Assembly (NCBI RefSeq): GCF_007176755.1
Contig: NZ_BJTV01000002.1
Location: forward strand, 186,655 to 250,654
DNA: 64,000 nucleotides
Reading direction: 5' to 3'
DNA from: Streptomyces sp. 1-11
GTDB lineage: Bacteria; Actinomycetota; Actinomycetes; Streptomycetales; Streptomycetaceae
The notes under the pieces were generated by a model that was given only the letters and a program-made list of their open reading frames with translations, was not told the DNA's origin and did not search any database. Numbering within the stretch: the first letter of the stretch is position 1; every line of letters starts with the position of its first letter. Positions 7,028-16,026 of the stretch are shown here, in pieces. A program made the translations under genes and the position numbers.

Positions 7028-7900
7028 TCAGGGGGGCTCGGGAACGACGGCCACCGGGCAGGCCGCGTGGTGCAGGACGCCGTGTACGACACGGCCGAGG
7101 TGGAGGTCGAAGGCACCGTGCCGGCGGCGGGCGCCGACGACGAGCAGGCCGGCCTCGCGGGAGGCGGTGAGCAGGACGTCCCGGGCGTGGCCCTCCAGGG
7201 CGAGGTGGTCCACGCGCAGACCGGCCGGCGTGTCGGTCAGGGCCTCCGCCGCCGCCTCGGCGGCCCGCTGTTCCTCGAAGCGGGCGGGCTCGCCGGCCCG
7301 CGGCGGGTGCCCGGCGGCCGCGTGCGCCGGATGCCGCCACGCCCGCAGGGCCTTCAGGGGCACCCCGCGCAGCAGCGCCTCCTCGGCCGCGAAGCGCGCG
7401 GCGGCCGAGAGCGTCGGCTTCTCCCCGACGCCGAGGACGACCGGACCGTGCTGTGCGGAGGGGTCCCGGTCGTCGTGGCCGCCGCGCAGCACGATCACCG
7501 GGCACTGCGCCCGCCCGGCGACCGTGAGGCTCACCGAGCCGAGCAGCGCCTCGGCCATGCCTCCGCGGCCGCGGCAGCCCAGCACCACCGCGAGCGCGAC
7601 GCGGCTCTCCCGTACCAGCCCGTCCGCCGCCTCCTCGGGCAGCACGTCGGTGGCGACCCGCACTTCGGGCCGCCGGCGCCGGGCGCGCGACTCGGCGGTG
7701 CCGACCACGTCCTGCGCCATGACCTCCTCCTTGGGGCGGTTCAGCTCCTGGGCGAGCAGGGCGCCCTCGTAGCGGTCCCAGAGCGAGGCGTACACCAGGC
7801 GCAGCGGCGCGCCCCGCAGGGCGGCCTCTTCGGCCGCCCAGTCGACGGCCCGCAGGCTGGGCTCGGATCCGTCGACGCCGACGACGATCGGCAGGTCCAT
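7028..7900 (-). CDS. Universal stress protein, two UspA domains
   Basis: This 290-residue protein starts at the ATG at 7900 with AAGGAG upstream. Domain 1 (LPIVVGVDGSEPSLRAVDWA) has the loop GCRGRGGMAEALLGSVSL and ends PVIVLRGG. Domain 2 (GPVVLGVGEKPTLSAAARFA) ends in a degenerate loop, GARRRHGAFDLHLGRVVHG, so only the first half is likely to bind nucleotide. It lies 55 bp downstream of another Usp gene on the same strand and may share its transcript. Part of the proposed hypoxia/dormancy island. Confidence 0.88.
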   Translation of the reverse strand: MDLPIVVGVDGSEPSLRAVDWAAEEAALRGAPLRLVYASLWDRYEGALLAQELNRPKEEVMAQDVVGTAESRARRRRPEVRVATDVLPEEAADGLVRESRVALAVVLGCRGRGGMAEALLGSVSLTVAGRAQCPVIVLRGGHDDRDPSAQHGPVVLGVGEKPTLSAAARFAAEEALLRGVPLKALRAWRHPAHAAAGHPPRAGEPARFEEQRAAEAAAEALTDTPAGLRVDHLALEGHARDVLLTASREAGLLVVGARRRHGAFDLHLGRVVHGVLHHAACPVAVVPEPP

Positions 7901-7955
7901 CGGGCTCTCCTTCGCTCGGGGCCGGGCGTGCGGGTGCGCTCGGCGGTCAGGTGCG

Positions 7956-8819
7956 TCAGGTGTGCGGAACGACGGCCACGGGGGCTTCGGCGTGGTGCAG
8001 CACGGCGTGCGTGACATGGCCGACGCGGGCGCCGATGGCTCCGGTGCGGACGCGGCGGCCCACGACGACCAGGGCGGCGTCGCGGGCGGCGCCGACGAGG
8101 ACCCGTGCGGCGCCGCCGCACCGGCTCGCCTCGATCACCCGGACATCGGGGAACTTCCGCCGCCAGGGACGCAGTACCTCGGTCAGGACGGCGGCCTGCC
8201 CGCGCGCGTACGAGGCGCGCGCCGCGGCGTCACCGTACAGGGGGTGCACGCCGGCGCGCGGCTCGGTCCAGCCGTGCACGGCCCGCAGGGCGGTGTTCCG
8301 GCACGCGGCGGCGGCGAAGGCGAACTCCAGCAGCGTGTCGTCCGGCGTGCCGGTGTCGAGGCCGAGGACCACGGGCCGGAAGGGCGTGCCGGCCGACGGT
8401 ACGCCCGCCGGGTCCGGCCGGTGTTCGCCGGCGGCCCGCTCACCGGCGCGTACCAGCACCACCGGACGCTCCGCGCGGGCGATGACGGCCAGGCCGACCG
8501 CGCCGAGCAGGAACCCGCCGACCGTGCCGAGCCCGCGCGAGCCCAGCACCATCAACTCGGCGCCGTCCGCCGCCTCGGTCAGGGCCGCGGCGGGGTCTCC
8601 GGTGAGCTGGTCGGTGACCACCTCGACCCGCGGGTGGCGCAGCCGGACGTCCTCGGCGGCCGCACGCGGGACGACGGCCGTGCCCGCGGGGGCGCCCGGC
8701 TCCCGGACGTTGACGATCTTCAGCGGCAGCCGGCGCAACAGGGCTTCGCGGGCGGCCCATTCGACGGCGGCCCGGCTCTCGGGCGAGTCGTCGAGCCCCG
8801 CGGTGACGGTTCGGATCAC
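7956..8819 (-). CDS. Universal stress protein, two UspA domains
   Basis: This protein is about 287 residues. I place the start at the GTG at 8819, which has GGAGG at 8 nt; the in-frame GTG at 8828 is too close to that site. Domain 1 (IRTVTAGLDDSPESRAAVEW) has GSRGLGTVGGFLLGAVGLAV and PVVLVRAG. Domain 2 (RPVVLGLDTGTPDDTLLEFA) ends GRRVRTGAIGARVGHVTHAV with AEAPVAVVPHT, a diverged loop. It is closest in this window to the Usp at 17020 (shared AAREA-LR-LP-K start and GRRVR-type second loop), suggesting duplication within the island. It is first gene of a likely two-gene Usp operon. Confidence 0.87.
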   Translation of the reverse strand: MIRTVTAGLDDSPESRAAVEWAAREALLRRLPLKIVNVREPGAPAGTAVVPRAAAEDVRLRHPRVEVVTDQLTGDPAAALTEAADGAELMVLGSRGLGTVGGFLLGAVGLAVIARAERPVVLVRAGERAAGEHRPDPAGVPSAGTPFRPVVLGLDTGTPDDTLLEFAFAAAACRNTALRAVHGWTEPRAGVHPLYGDAAARASYARGQAAVLTEVLRPWRRKFPDVRVIEASRCGGAARVLVGAARDAALVVVGRRVRTGAIGARVGHVTHAVLHHAEAPVAVVPHT

Positions 8820-9383
8820 GGTCTCCACCTCCGGGACGGGATCGCGGTTCGGACGGAGTGCGCACCCGGTTCGGACGGGGCTCGGACGGGGCTGCGCGCC
8901 GCCACCACGGAGGCGGGAGCCCGGGGCCGACGCCGGCCTCGCCGCGGCCCGACACGCCTCCGCCTTCCCGGCGTCCGGGCCCGCCCCGCCGGTGGACGCG
9001 GACGCCGGTACGACCGGCCTGACGTCGTCCTCGCCGACGCGCCGCCCGCCGACGCGCCGAGCGGCAGCGCACCGGCTGCCGGCCGCGTCCGACGCCGTGG
9101 CTCCGGCCGCCGGCCGCCGACGGAGGCGACATCTCCAGTGCAGCGCGTGCGACGGAGCCGCACCTGGGCCGAACAGCCCCTATTCCGGGTCCCTGAGTCC
9201 TTTCCGCGCCCGGCGCCACGGCCCGGGGGCGCGGGAACTGGCAGCCCGGCCGCAGCGGGACTTCCATGGAAGGAGCGGTGGTTCTCCCCCGTTCCCGGAT
9301 CCCCCACCGCCCGGTACGGCACGGCGGCCCGCGACGCAGCGCGGGCGCGTGACACCGGTCCGCCGCACGCCCAGGGAGGAACA
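8820..9383. promoter_or_regulatory. 564-bp intergenic region with an imperfect DosR-like box and a palindrome
   Basis: No convincing gene is present. 9166-9179 reads GGGCCGAACAGCCC, one base off the palindrome seen before several genes in the island. 9261-9272 is a perfect 12-bp palindrome CTTCCATGGAAG immediately after GCGGGA. The region must hold the promoter for the Usp pair on the left and probably one for the small gene and the kinase on the right. Confidence 0.45.
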
Positions 9384-9596
9384 GTGAGCAAGCGTGCCCG
9401 ACCCCTGCCCCGCATCGAGTCCGAGCGCTGCGGGGCCCGGCTGCCGCCCCGCGGCACCGCGCGCCTCGCTGGCGTTCGTGTGAAGGACGGTCACGGCGCC
9501 AGGGCGTCCCGGGGCGCGTCGGGCGACTGGATGCTGCTGCCCGGCGGCACCTGGCGGCGCGTCCGGACGATCCGCGTGCCGAGCCTGTTCGGCTGA
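9384..9596 (+). CDS. Small basic hypothetical protein (70 residues)
   Basis: The GTG at 9384 is preceded by a strong ribosome site (AGGGAGGAACA), the main support for this gene. The predicted protein is rich in Arg and Gly and ends DWMLLPGGTWRRVRTIRVPS, which looks like a pair of beta strands. No domain was recognised. It lies 110 bp upstream of the histidine kinase on the same strand, with an imperfect DosR-like box about 205 bp before it. It may be a small regulon member, or the ribosome site may be a coincidence in GC-rich DNA. Confidence 0.45.
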   Translation: MSKRARPLPRIESERCGARLPPRGTARLAGVRVKDGHGARASRGASGDWMLLPGGTWRRVRTIRVPSLFG

Positions 9597-9706
9597 GGTG
9601 CGAGCGGCCGGCCGGGCCGTCGCCCGGAACCCCGGGCTGGCGTGGAGCGAGCCTGCACGGTCGGGCATCCTGGGGGTGAGTCGGCGATACGGTGAGGGGA
9701 TCCGTG

Positions 9707-11440
9707 GTGGACGAGCGCGCGCAGGACGGGCGTGAGGCGGAGGCGTCCGGGATGTCCCCGCAGTTGCGCCTGGACGTGCTGCTGGACGATCTGCAGAGCC
9801 AGGTGGCGCAGGTCCGGGCGGCACGGGACCGGGTGCACACGCTGCTCGACGCCGTCCTGGCCGTCGGTTCGGACCTTGACCTGGAAGTGGTGCTGCACCG
9901 CATCGTGGAGTCGGCCGTCGTCCTGGTGGACGCGCAGTACGGGGCGCTCGGCGTGCTGGGCGACGAGGGCACGATCAAGCAGTTCATCACGGTCGGCATG
10001 GACGAGGAGACCATCGCCCGGATCGGGCACTACCCGCGGGGCGAGGGCATCCTGGGCCTGCTGATCCGTCATCCGGAGCCGCTCCGGCTGGCGGACCTGC
10101 ACAAGCACGCGGCGTCCGTGGGCTTCCCGGGCGGGCACCCCCCGATGAACAGCTTCCTCGGCGCCCCCGTCCGGGTCCGCGAGCAGGTCTTCGGCAATCT
10201 CTACCTGACCAACAAGCGCAGCGGGGCGGAGTTCGACACCGACGACGAGGCGGTGCTGCGCACCCTGGCGGCGGCGGCCGGCGTGGCGATCGACAACGCC
10301 CGGCTGTACGAGGACGCGCAGCGGCGGCAGCGGTGGCTGGCGGCCAGCAACGAACTGACCCGCAGCCTGCTATCCGGCGCCGAGCCCGGCGAGGTGCTGG
10401 AGTCCTTCACCGGCAAGGTGCGGGAGGTGGCCGGCGCCGATCTGGTCACCCTCGCGGTGCCGGTCGGCGATCGCGGCGAGCTGGTCATCGAGGCGGCCTC
10501 GGGGGCGGGGGCGGAGAAGGTCCGCGGCCTGGTGCTGCCCCCTTCGGCGCTGGCCGCCAAGGTCTTCACCTCCGGTGAGACGATCACCAGCGACGCCCTG
10601 AGCGCCGACCCGCGCTCGGAGGGCGGCAGCGCCTCGGTGGTGGAGCTCGGGCCGGCGTTCTTCGTGCCGCTCGGCACCCCGGAGCACGTCCGCGGGGTGC
10701 TGCAGGTGGCGAAGCTGCCCGGCGGCGCCCCGTTCGCGGACGCCATGAGCGACATGGTGACCGGGTTCGGCAACCAGGCCGCGCTGGCCCTCGACGTCGC
10801 CGAGCACCGGCGGGACACCGAGCGGATGGTGGTGCTCGACGACCGCGACCGGATCGCCCGGGACCTGCACGACCTGGTCATCCAGCGGCTGTTCGCGGGG
10901 GCGCTGTCGCTGCAGTCGACGCTGGGCCGGGTCTCCGACCGGCCGCAGGCGAGCGAGCGGATCCAGCGGGTGGTGGACGACCTGGACGACACCATCAAGA
11001 TCATCCGTTCCACCATCTACGCGCTGCGCGAGCGCGACCAGGCGCGCCGTGGCAGCGGGCTGCGCTCCCAGCTCGTCGCGGCCGCCGAGCGGGCCACCGA
11101 GTCGCTCGGCTTCGCCCCGGCGCTGCGCATGACCGGGCTGCTGGACACCGTCGTCACCGCTGAACAGGGCGAGCAGTTGCTCGCCGTGCTCGGCGAGGCG
11201 CTGTCCAACGCGGCCCGGCACGCGCACGCCACGGCGGTCGACGTCGGCGTCGAGGTCACGGACGTCGTCCTCAGGCTGCGGGTGGCCGACGACGGCCGGG
11301 GCGTCGATCCGGCGGCCACCCGGCGCAGCGGTCTGGCGAACCTGCGCCGGCGCGCGGAGGAGCTGGGCGGCTCGTTCTCGCTGTCCGCGAACGAGCCGAG
11401 CGGCACGGTCGTCGAGTGGACCGTGCCGCTGGCTCCGTAG
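9707..11440 (+). CDS. GAF-domain sensor histidine kinase, DevS/DosT/OsdK type
   Basis: This is a soluble protein of about 577 residues. I chose the second of two adjacent GTG codons because GGGGA lies 6 nt before it. Two GAF domains (about residues 50-195 and 215-370) precede a HisKA_3 dimerisation helix with RDRIARDLHDLVIQRLF, where His388 is the expected phosphorylation site. The C-terminus is a HATPase domain (ALSNAARHAHA, then VADDGRGVDP and SGLANLRRRAEELGG). There are no membrane segments. In DevS/DosT of mycobacteria the first GAF binds heme and senses oxygen, NO or redox. This architecture and context fit OsdK of Streptomyces. The cognate regulator is probably the LuxR-type protein at 18843. 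The gene is convergent with phosphoketolase, with a short GC hairpin between them. Confidence 0.88.
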   Translation: MDERAQDGREAEASGMSPQLRLDVLLDDLQSQVAQVRAARDRVHTLLDAVLAVGSDLDLEVVLHRIVESAVVLVDAQYGALGVLGDEGTIKQFITVGMDEETIARIGHYPRGEGILGLLIRHPEPLRLADLHKHAASVGFPGGHPPMNSFLGAPVRVREQVFGNLYLTNKRSGAEFDTDDEAVLRTLAAAAGVAIDNARLYEDAQRRQRWLAASNELTRSLLSGAEPGEVLESFTGKVREVAGADLVTLAVPVGDRGELVIEAASGAGAEKVRGLVLPPSALAAKVFTSGETITSDALSADPRSEGGSASVVELGPAFFVPLGTPEHVRGVLQVAKLPGGAPFADAMSDMVTGFGNQAALALDVAEHRRDTERMVVLDDRDRIARDLHDLVIQRLFAGALSLQSTLGRVSDRPQASERIQRVVDDLDDTIKIIRSTIYALRERDQARRGSGLRSQLVAAAERATESLGFAPALRMTGLLDTVVTAEQGEQLLAVLGEALSNAARHAHATAVDVGVEVTDVVLRLRVADDGRGVDPAATRRSGLANLRRRAEELGGSFSLSANEPSGTVVEWTVPLAP

Positions 11441-11463
11441 CCGCCCGCGGCGGGCCGGCCGGC

Positions 11464-13848
11464 TCAGCCGTCCCAGGTCCAGTCGGCCACCTCGGGCAGG
11501 TCGGTGCCGTGCTCGCGGATCCACACGTGGTGCCGCTGGCGGGTGTCCTCCATGTGCTGGCGTACGGCCGCGGCGCGCACCGCGAGTCCGGGGACGCGGT
11601 CGATGACGTCCATGACCAGGCGGTAGCGGTCGAGGTCGTTGCTGACCACCATGTCGAACGGCGTGGTGGTGGTGCCGATCTCCTTGTAGCCGCGCACGTG
11701 CAGGTGGGGGTGACCGGTGCGCCGGTAGGCCAGGCGGTGGATCAGCCACGGGTAGCCGTGGTAGGCGAAGATGACCGGCTTGTCCGGGGTGAACAGCCCG
11801 TCGTACTCGAAGTCGGTCATCCCGTGCGGGTGTTCCTCCTTCGGCAGCAGCCGCGCGATGTCCACCACGTTGACCACGCGCACGGCCAGTTCGGGCAGGT
11901 GGCGGCGCAGCAACTGGGCGGCGGCCAGCACCTCCTGGGTGGGCACGTCGCCGGCGCAGGCCAGCACCACGTCCGGGTCCCGTGAGCCGTCCTCGGTGCC
12001 CGCCCACTCCCAGACGCCGGCGCCGCGCGCGCAGTGCACGCGCGCCTGCTCCATCGGCAGCCAGTCGTAGCAGGGCTGTTTGCCGGCGACGATCACGTTG
12101 ACGTAGTCGCGGCTGCGCAGGGCGTGGTCGGCCACGGACAGCAGGGTGTTGGCGTCCGGCGGGAAGTACACCCGGACCGCCTCGGGGCTCTTGTTGAGGA
12201 TGTGGTCGACGAATCCGGGGTCCTGGTGCGAGAACCCGTTGTGGTCCTGGCGCCAGACGTGCGAGGTCAGCAGATAGTTGAGGGAGGCGATGGGGGCGCG
12301 CCAGGACAGCCGGCGGGTGGTGCGCAGCCACTTGATGTGCTGGTTGACCATCGAGTCGACGATGTGGACGAAGGCCTCGTAGCAGGAGAACAGTCCGTGC
12401 CGGCCGGTGAGGAGGTAGCCCTCCAGCCAGCCCTGGCAGGTGTGTTCGGAGAGGATCTCCATCACCCGGCCGTGCCGGTCGAGGTGTTCGTCCACACCGA
12501 GGGTGCCGGCCTGCCAGGCCTTGCCGCTGGCCGCGTAGACCGCCTGGAGGCGGTTGGAGGCGGTCTCGTCCGGGCCGACGAGGCGGAAGTCCCGGCGTTC
12601 GGCGGTGGCCCGCATGGCGTCCTCGAGCATGTCGCCGAGGACGCGGGTCGGTTCGTGCAGCGTGGCGCCCGGTTTGTCGACGGCGACGGCGTACCGCTCC
12701 AGCGGCGGCAGCGGCAGTTCGCGCGCCAGCAGGCCGCCGTTGGCGTGCGGGGTGGCGCCGAGCCGGCGGGCGCCCTCGGGGACGCAGGCCAGTACCTCCG
12801 GGCGCGGGGCGCCCCGCTCGTCGAAGAGTTCCTCCGGCCGGTACGAGCGCAGCCACCGCTCCAGTTGCCGCAGGTGCTCGGGGTTGTCCCGGACGGCGGC
12901 CAGCGGGACCTGGTGGGCGCGCCAGGTCCCCTCGACGGGCAGTCCGTCGACCTCGGCGGGCCCGGTCCAGCCCTTCGGGGTGCGCAGCACGATCACCGGC
13001 CAGCGGGGCCGTTCGGTGGCGCCGTCCTCGCGGGCGGCGCGCTGGACGGCGGCGATGCGGTCGAGGGCGGTGTCCATGGCGTCGGCCATCGCGCGGTGCA
13101 CGGCGGCCGGGTCGTCGCCGGTGACGTGGATCGGGTCGTGGCCGTAGCCGGTCAGCAGGTCGTCGAGTTCGGCCTCGGGGATCCGGGCGAGCACGGTCGG
13201 GTTGGCGATCTTGTAGCCGTTGAGGTGCAGGATCGGCAGGACGGCGCCGTCGTGGACCGGGTCGAGGAACTTGTTGGAGTGCCAGGAGGCGGCCAGCGGC
13301 CCTGTCTCCGCCTCACCGTCGCCGATGACGCAGGCGACGACGAGGTCCGGGTTGTCCAGCGCGGCGCCGTAGGCGTGGGACAGCGCGTAGCCGAGTTCGC
13401 CGCCCTCGTGGATCGAGCCGGGCGTCTCCGGTGCCACGTGGCTGGGCACTCCGCCGGGGAAGGAGAACTGCCTGAAGAGCCGCGCCATGCCGGCGGCGTC
13501 GCGTGTGATGTCGGGGTACGTCTCGGAGTAGGAGCCCTCCAGCCAGGAGTTGGCCAGCACCGCCGGTCCGCCGTGGCCGGGACCCCAGACGCACAGGGCG
13601 TTCAGGCCGCGGGACTTGATGACGCGGTTGAGGTGGGTATACACCAGGTTCAGGCCGGGCGAGGTGCCCCAGTGGCCGAGGAGGCGCGGCTTGACGTGCT
13701 CGGGCCTGAGCGGCTCGGTCAGCAGGGGGTTGGCCATGAGGTAGATCTGGCCGACGGCAAGGTAGTTCGCGGCACGCCAGTGGGCGTCCAGCGACCTCAG
13801 CTCGTCCTCCTCAAGCTCGGCGGGCACCTGCTGGGTGTCGACGGACAT
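11464..13848 (-). CDS. xfp: Phosphoketolase (xylulose-5-P/fructose-6-P)
   Basis: This 794-residue protein has the family's normal length. The ATG at 13848 is preceded by GAGAGGAA. It is a thiamine-diphosphate enzyme cleaving xylulose-5-P or fructose-6-P with phosphate to acetyl-P plus glyceraldehyde-3-P or erythrose-4-P. Visible signatures are [39 protein letters not shown] near residue 120, and the TPP motif [19 protein letters not shown]. Later motifs include the [11 protein letters not shown] segment and LPPDAN-type [11 protein letters not shown]. In dormant actinobacteria it offers an oxygen-independent source of acetyl-P and ATP. A DosR-like palindrome lies about 98 bp upstream of the start, linking it to the island's two-component system. 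Confidence 0.95.
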   Translation of the reverse strand: MSVDTQQVPAELEEDELRSLDAHWRAANYLAVGQIYLMANPLLTEPLRPEHVKPRLLGHWGTSPGLNLVYTHLNRVIKSRGLNALCVWGPGHGGPAVLANSWLEGSYSETYPDITRDAAGMARLFRQFSFPGGVPSHVAPETPGSIHEGGELGYALSHAYGAALDNPDLVVACVIGDGEAETGPLAASWHSNKFLDPVHDGAVLPILHLNGYKIANPTVLARIPEAELDDLLTGYGHDPIHVTGDDPAAVHRAMADAMDTALDRIAAVQRAAREDGATERPRWPVIVLRTPKGWTGPAEVDGLPVEGTWRAHQVPLAAVRDNPEHLRQLERWLRSYRPEELFDERGAPRPEVLACVPEGARRLGATPHANGGLLARELPLPPLERYAVAVDKPGATLHEPTRVLGDMLEDAMRATAERRDFRLVGPDETASNRLQAVYAASGKAWQAGTLGVDEHLDRHGRVMEILSEHTCQGWLEGYLLTGRHGLFSCYEAFVHIVDSMVNQHIKWLRTTRRLSWRAPIASLNYLLTSHVWRQDHNGFSHQDPGFVDHILNKSPEAVRVYFPPDANTLLSVADHALRSRDYVNVIVAGKQPCYDWLPMEQARVHCARGAGVWEWAGTEDGSRDPDVVLACAGDVPTQEVLAAAQLLRRHLPELAVRVVNVVDIARLLPKEEHPHGMTDFEYDGLFTPDKPVIFAYHGYPWLIHRLAYRRTGHPHLHVRGYKEIGTTTTPFDMVVSNDLDRYRLVMDVIDRVPGLAVRAAAVRQHMEDTRQRHHVWIREHGTDLPEVADWTWDG

Positions 13849-13939
13849 CTGCGTTCCTCTCCATGTCGGGTCGGGGCTCGGCGGACGCGCGTGCCGGTCT
13901 GTGGGACCCACCCTCCGCCGGGGCCCCGGGTACCCGACA

Positions 13940-13953
13940 GGGCCGTTCGGGCC
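13940..13953. promoter_or_regulatory. DosR/OsdR-like box upstream of xfp (imperfect)
   Basis: GGGCCGTTCGGGCC is centred about 98 bp before the xfp start. The left arm and GTTC spacer match the other boxes in the island; the right arm differs by one base from GGCCC. Confidence 0.5.
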
Positions 13954-14007
13954 ACAACGCCGGAGCCGGTCGGGTGAATCGGTCCGGCCGGCCGCGGTGA
14001 CCGCCCG

Positions 14008-14403
14008 TCACCCGATGCGCTCCCAGCCCCGGCGGGGTGCGCGGGTGCCGAGCCGGGTGTCGCGGCTGCGGTAGACGATGTAGGGGCGGGTGAGGTAGCC
14101 GATCGGCGCGGTGAGCATGTGGACCAGGCGGGTGAAGGGCCAGGCGGCGAAGAGGAGCATCGCGCTGATGGCGTGCAGCCGGTAGAGCAGCGGTGCGCCG
14201 CTCATCAGGTGCGGGTCGGGCTGGACGGCGAAGACGGAGCGGAACCAGGGCGAGACGGTCTCGCGGTAGTTGTAGCCGCCGCCCGCGATGTTGGCGTCGA
14301 CGGTGGCGGCGAGGCCGAGCGCGAGGGTGGCGGTGAGCGAGACGTACATGGCCTTGTCGTTGCGGGTGGTCGCGGAGAACACCGGGCCGACCGTGCGGCG
14401 CCG
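14008..14403 (-). pseudogene. narI: Truncated respiratory nitrate reductase gamma subunit (narI relic)
   Basis: The frame encodes the C-terminal half of NarI, the diheme cytochrome b that anchors nitrate reductase and takes electrons from quinol. It aligns from RRRTVGPVFSATTRNDKAMY to the C-terminal YLTRPYIVYRSRDTRLG and APRRGWE. Two histidines in YRLHAISAMLLF and FTRLVHML are 18 residues apart, the spacing of the C-terminal heme ligands (His187/His205 in E. coli NarI). The N-terminal membrane helices with the other two ligands are missing: upstream the frame loses similarity, has only a GTG at 14382 without a ribosome site, and hits a stop at 14503. narG, narH and narJ are absent from the window. 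It is most simply a deletion remnant of a nar operon in the hypoxia island. Confidence 0.8.
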
Positions 14404-15165
14404 GCTCCGTCTCCCTGACCACCGCTCCGCTCCTTCCCGGACCTGACGGCCCTTCGGATATGCGCCTCGGTCCGTGTCCAGGGAACGCCATCGCAGGTGT
14501 TGTCACAATTCCGGCACCGACACCCCGGGACGCGCCATGCGGGGGGGACGGCTCCGGCCCAGTGCGGACGCCGGGCCGAGCGGACGGCGGCGGCTGAGGG
14601 AAACGGGCGCCGGGGCGGGCGGACGACGGCGGCTGCGGCAAACGGGCGCCGGGGCGGGCGCGCACGGCCTCGACGGCCTCTGTACCCGGTCACGGGGTGC
14701 GGGCTCCGGCACATCGGCGTTCTCCCGGGCGGCTTCCGCCATCCGCGTGAGGCGGCCGTCCCGGAGGGGGTCACGCGGGACCGGCCGGCCGCTGCGGCAG
14801 CCGGCAGCCGCAACGCTCGCGCGTCACGCGGCTCCCCTCGTCGTGGCGCGGGCCGGACACGGACAAGGGTCCCTCACAGCGGGCGGGCCGGTCGCCCCGT
14901 CCCACTGTCCGCGCCCGCGCCCTGCGCCGGAGAGGGCCGAACGTCCCCCGCGGCGGGCCCGTCCGTCCCCGGCTCGCGGACCGGCCGGCGGGCGTTCCGG
15001 CTCCGGTCGCGACTACCGGGCGTCGTCCGGCTCCGCCGGCGGGCGGGTCCGGCGGGAAGGCAACCGGCGGTCCTGCGCGGTCCCCGTGGCCGTCCGGGTC
15101 CGGGTACGGCCTCAAGGGTCGTCCGGCCCTAACGGTGCTCGGCGCCCGGGAGGGACCATGGACGG
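14404..15165. promoter_or_regulatory. Intergenic region with DosR-like boxes and a 2x39-bp repeat
   Basis: No gene is supported in these 762 bp. 14582-14620 and 14621-14659 are two 39-bp direct repeats differing at about three positions. 14934-14947 (GGGCCGAACGTCCC) and 15116-15129 (GGGTCGTCCGGCCC) fit a GGG-n-C-n4-G-n-CCC palindrome, the second about 40 bp before the PPOX start. On the other strand, 14439-14452 is a near match about 60 bp before the first possible start of the narI relic. Confidence 0.55.
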
Positions 15166-15588
15166 GTGTTCCCCGCCGACGGCTTCCGCGTGCTCGGCCG
15201 GCAGAAGTGCCTGCGCCTGCTGGCCGGGGTTCCGGTGGGCCGGGTCGTGTACACCCACCGGGCGCTGCCCACGGCGCTCCCGGTCAACTTCTCCCTCGAC
15301 ACGGACTCCTCCGTCGTGCTGCGCACCTCGGGGGACTCGGACCTCGTCCGGGCCATCGACGGGGTGGTGGTGGCGTTCGAGGCGGACGACTTCGACGCCG
15401 AGGTCCGAACCGGGTGGAGCGTGGTCGTCACCGGCCGCGCGACGGTGGTGACCGAGCCCGCCGAGCACGAACGCCTGTCACGCACCGGTCCGCGTTCCTG
15501 GGTGGTCACACGCGGCGGGGTCTTCGTGCGCATCGAGGCGAAACTGGTCACCGGCCGCGAGCTGGCGGGCGGCCCCGGCGCGCACTGA
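15166..15588 (+). CDS. Pyridoxamine-5'-phosphate-oxidase-like (PPOX) flavoprotein
   Basis: This 140-residue protein starts at a GTG (15166); a GGAGG lies about 12 nt upstream, and the nearby ATG at 15158 is out of frame. The pattern GRVVYTHRALPTALPVNFSL, then VVLRTSGDSDLVRAIDG, VVAFEADDFDAEVRTGWSVV and VTGRATVV is that of the split-barrel PPOX-like family (flavin- or F420-binding reductases and heme oxidases). It is about 60 percent identical by eye to the protein at 19830, so the pair are local paralogues. A DosR-like box lies just upstream. The substrate is unknown; similar genes are common in mycobacterial DosR-type regulons. Confidence 0.85.
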   Translation: MFPADGFRVLGRQKCLRLLAGVPVGRVVYTHRALPTALPVNFSLDTDSSVVLRTSGDSDLVRAIDGVVVAFEADDFDAEVRTGWSVVVTGRATVVTEPAEHERLSRTGPRSWVVTRGGVFVRIEAKLVTGRELAGGPGAH

Positions 15589-16026
15589 GACCAAGCGGCC
15601 GCGTGCCGCCGGGCGCTCCGGCCGGACGTGAGGGCCGGCCGGGCCACGCGGCGGGGCCCACCGTCCCCGGACGCCGCGTCACCACCGTTGCGCCGCAGGC
15701 CCGTCGGCGCCGCGCCGCCCGGTTCGCCCCGCAGCCCCGTCGACGCCAGTTCACCTGGTGTGCCCCGAAGCCCCGTCACGGGCCCGGCGGCCGCCGCTCC
15801 GACCGGGAACCGGAACACGGCGTGCCGTCGGAGGCGGTCCCGGCGGACGCGGCGGTCCGGCCGTGGACGGGGCGGTCCGGCCGTGGACGGGGCGGACCGG
15901 CCGTGGACGGGGCGGGTGGTGCACCGGTGGCGGACGGTCCGCGGCGGAAAGTACGGTGGCGTCCTGGAGTCCGGCCCCGGGGACGTGCACGAGCGCGCGG
16001 GCCGGCGGGCGGCGGGTGGAGGCGGC
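15589..16026. other. Intergenic region with a 3x20-bp tandem array (15851-15910)
   Basis: These 438 bp hold no convincing gene. 15851-15870 and 15871-15890 are identical GGCGGTCCGGCCGTGGACGG units, and 15891-15910 differs by one base. The array ends about 116 bp before the polyphosphate kinase start and contains the dyad GTCCGGCCGTGGAC, so it might be an iterated protein-binding site. Confidence 0.6.

Noticed and set aside
14008..14382. A complete small membrane protein
   Set aside because: It has no ribosome site and aligns with the middle-to-end of NarI, including both C-terminal heme ligands, so a truncated gene explains it better.
14404..15165. Genes in the overlapping open frames of this spacer
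   Set aside because: All frames give Arg/Gly/Pro/Ala-rich low-complexity proteins without good ribosome sites; the repeats and DosR-like boxes point to regulatory DNA.
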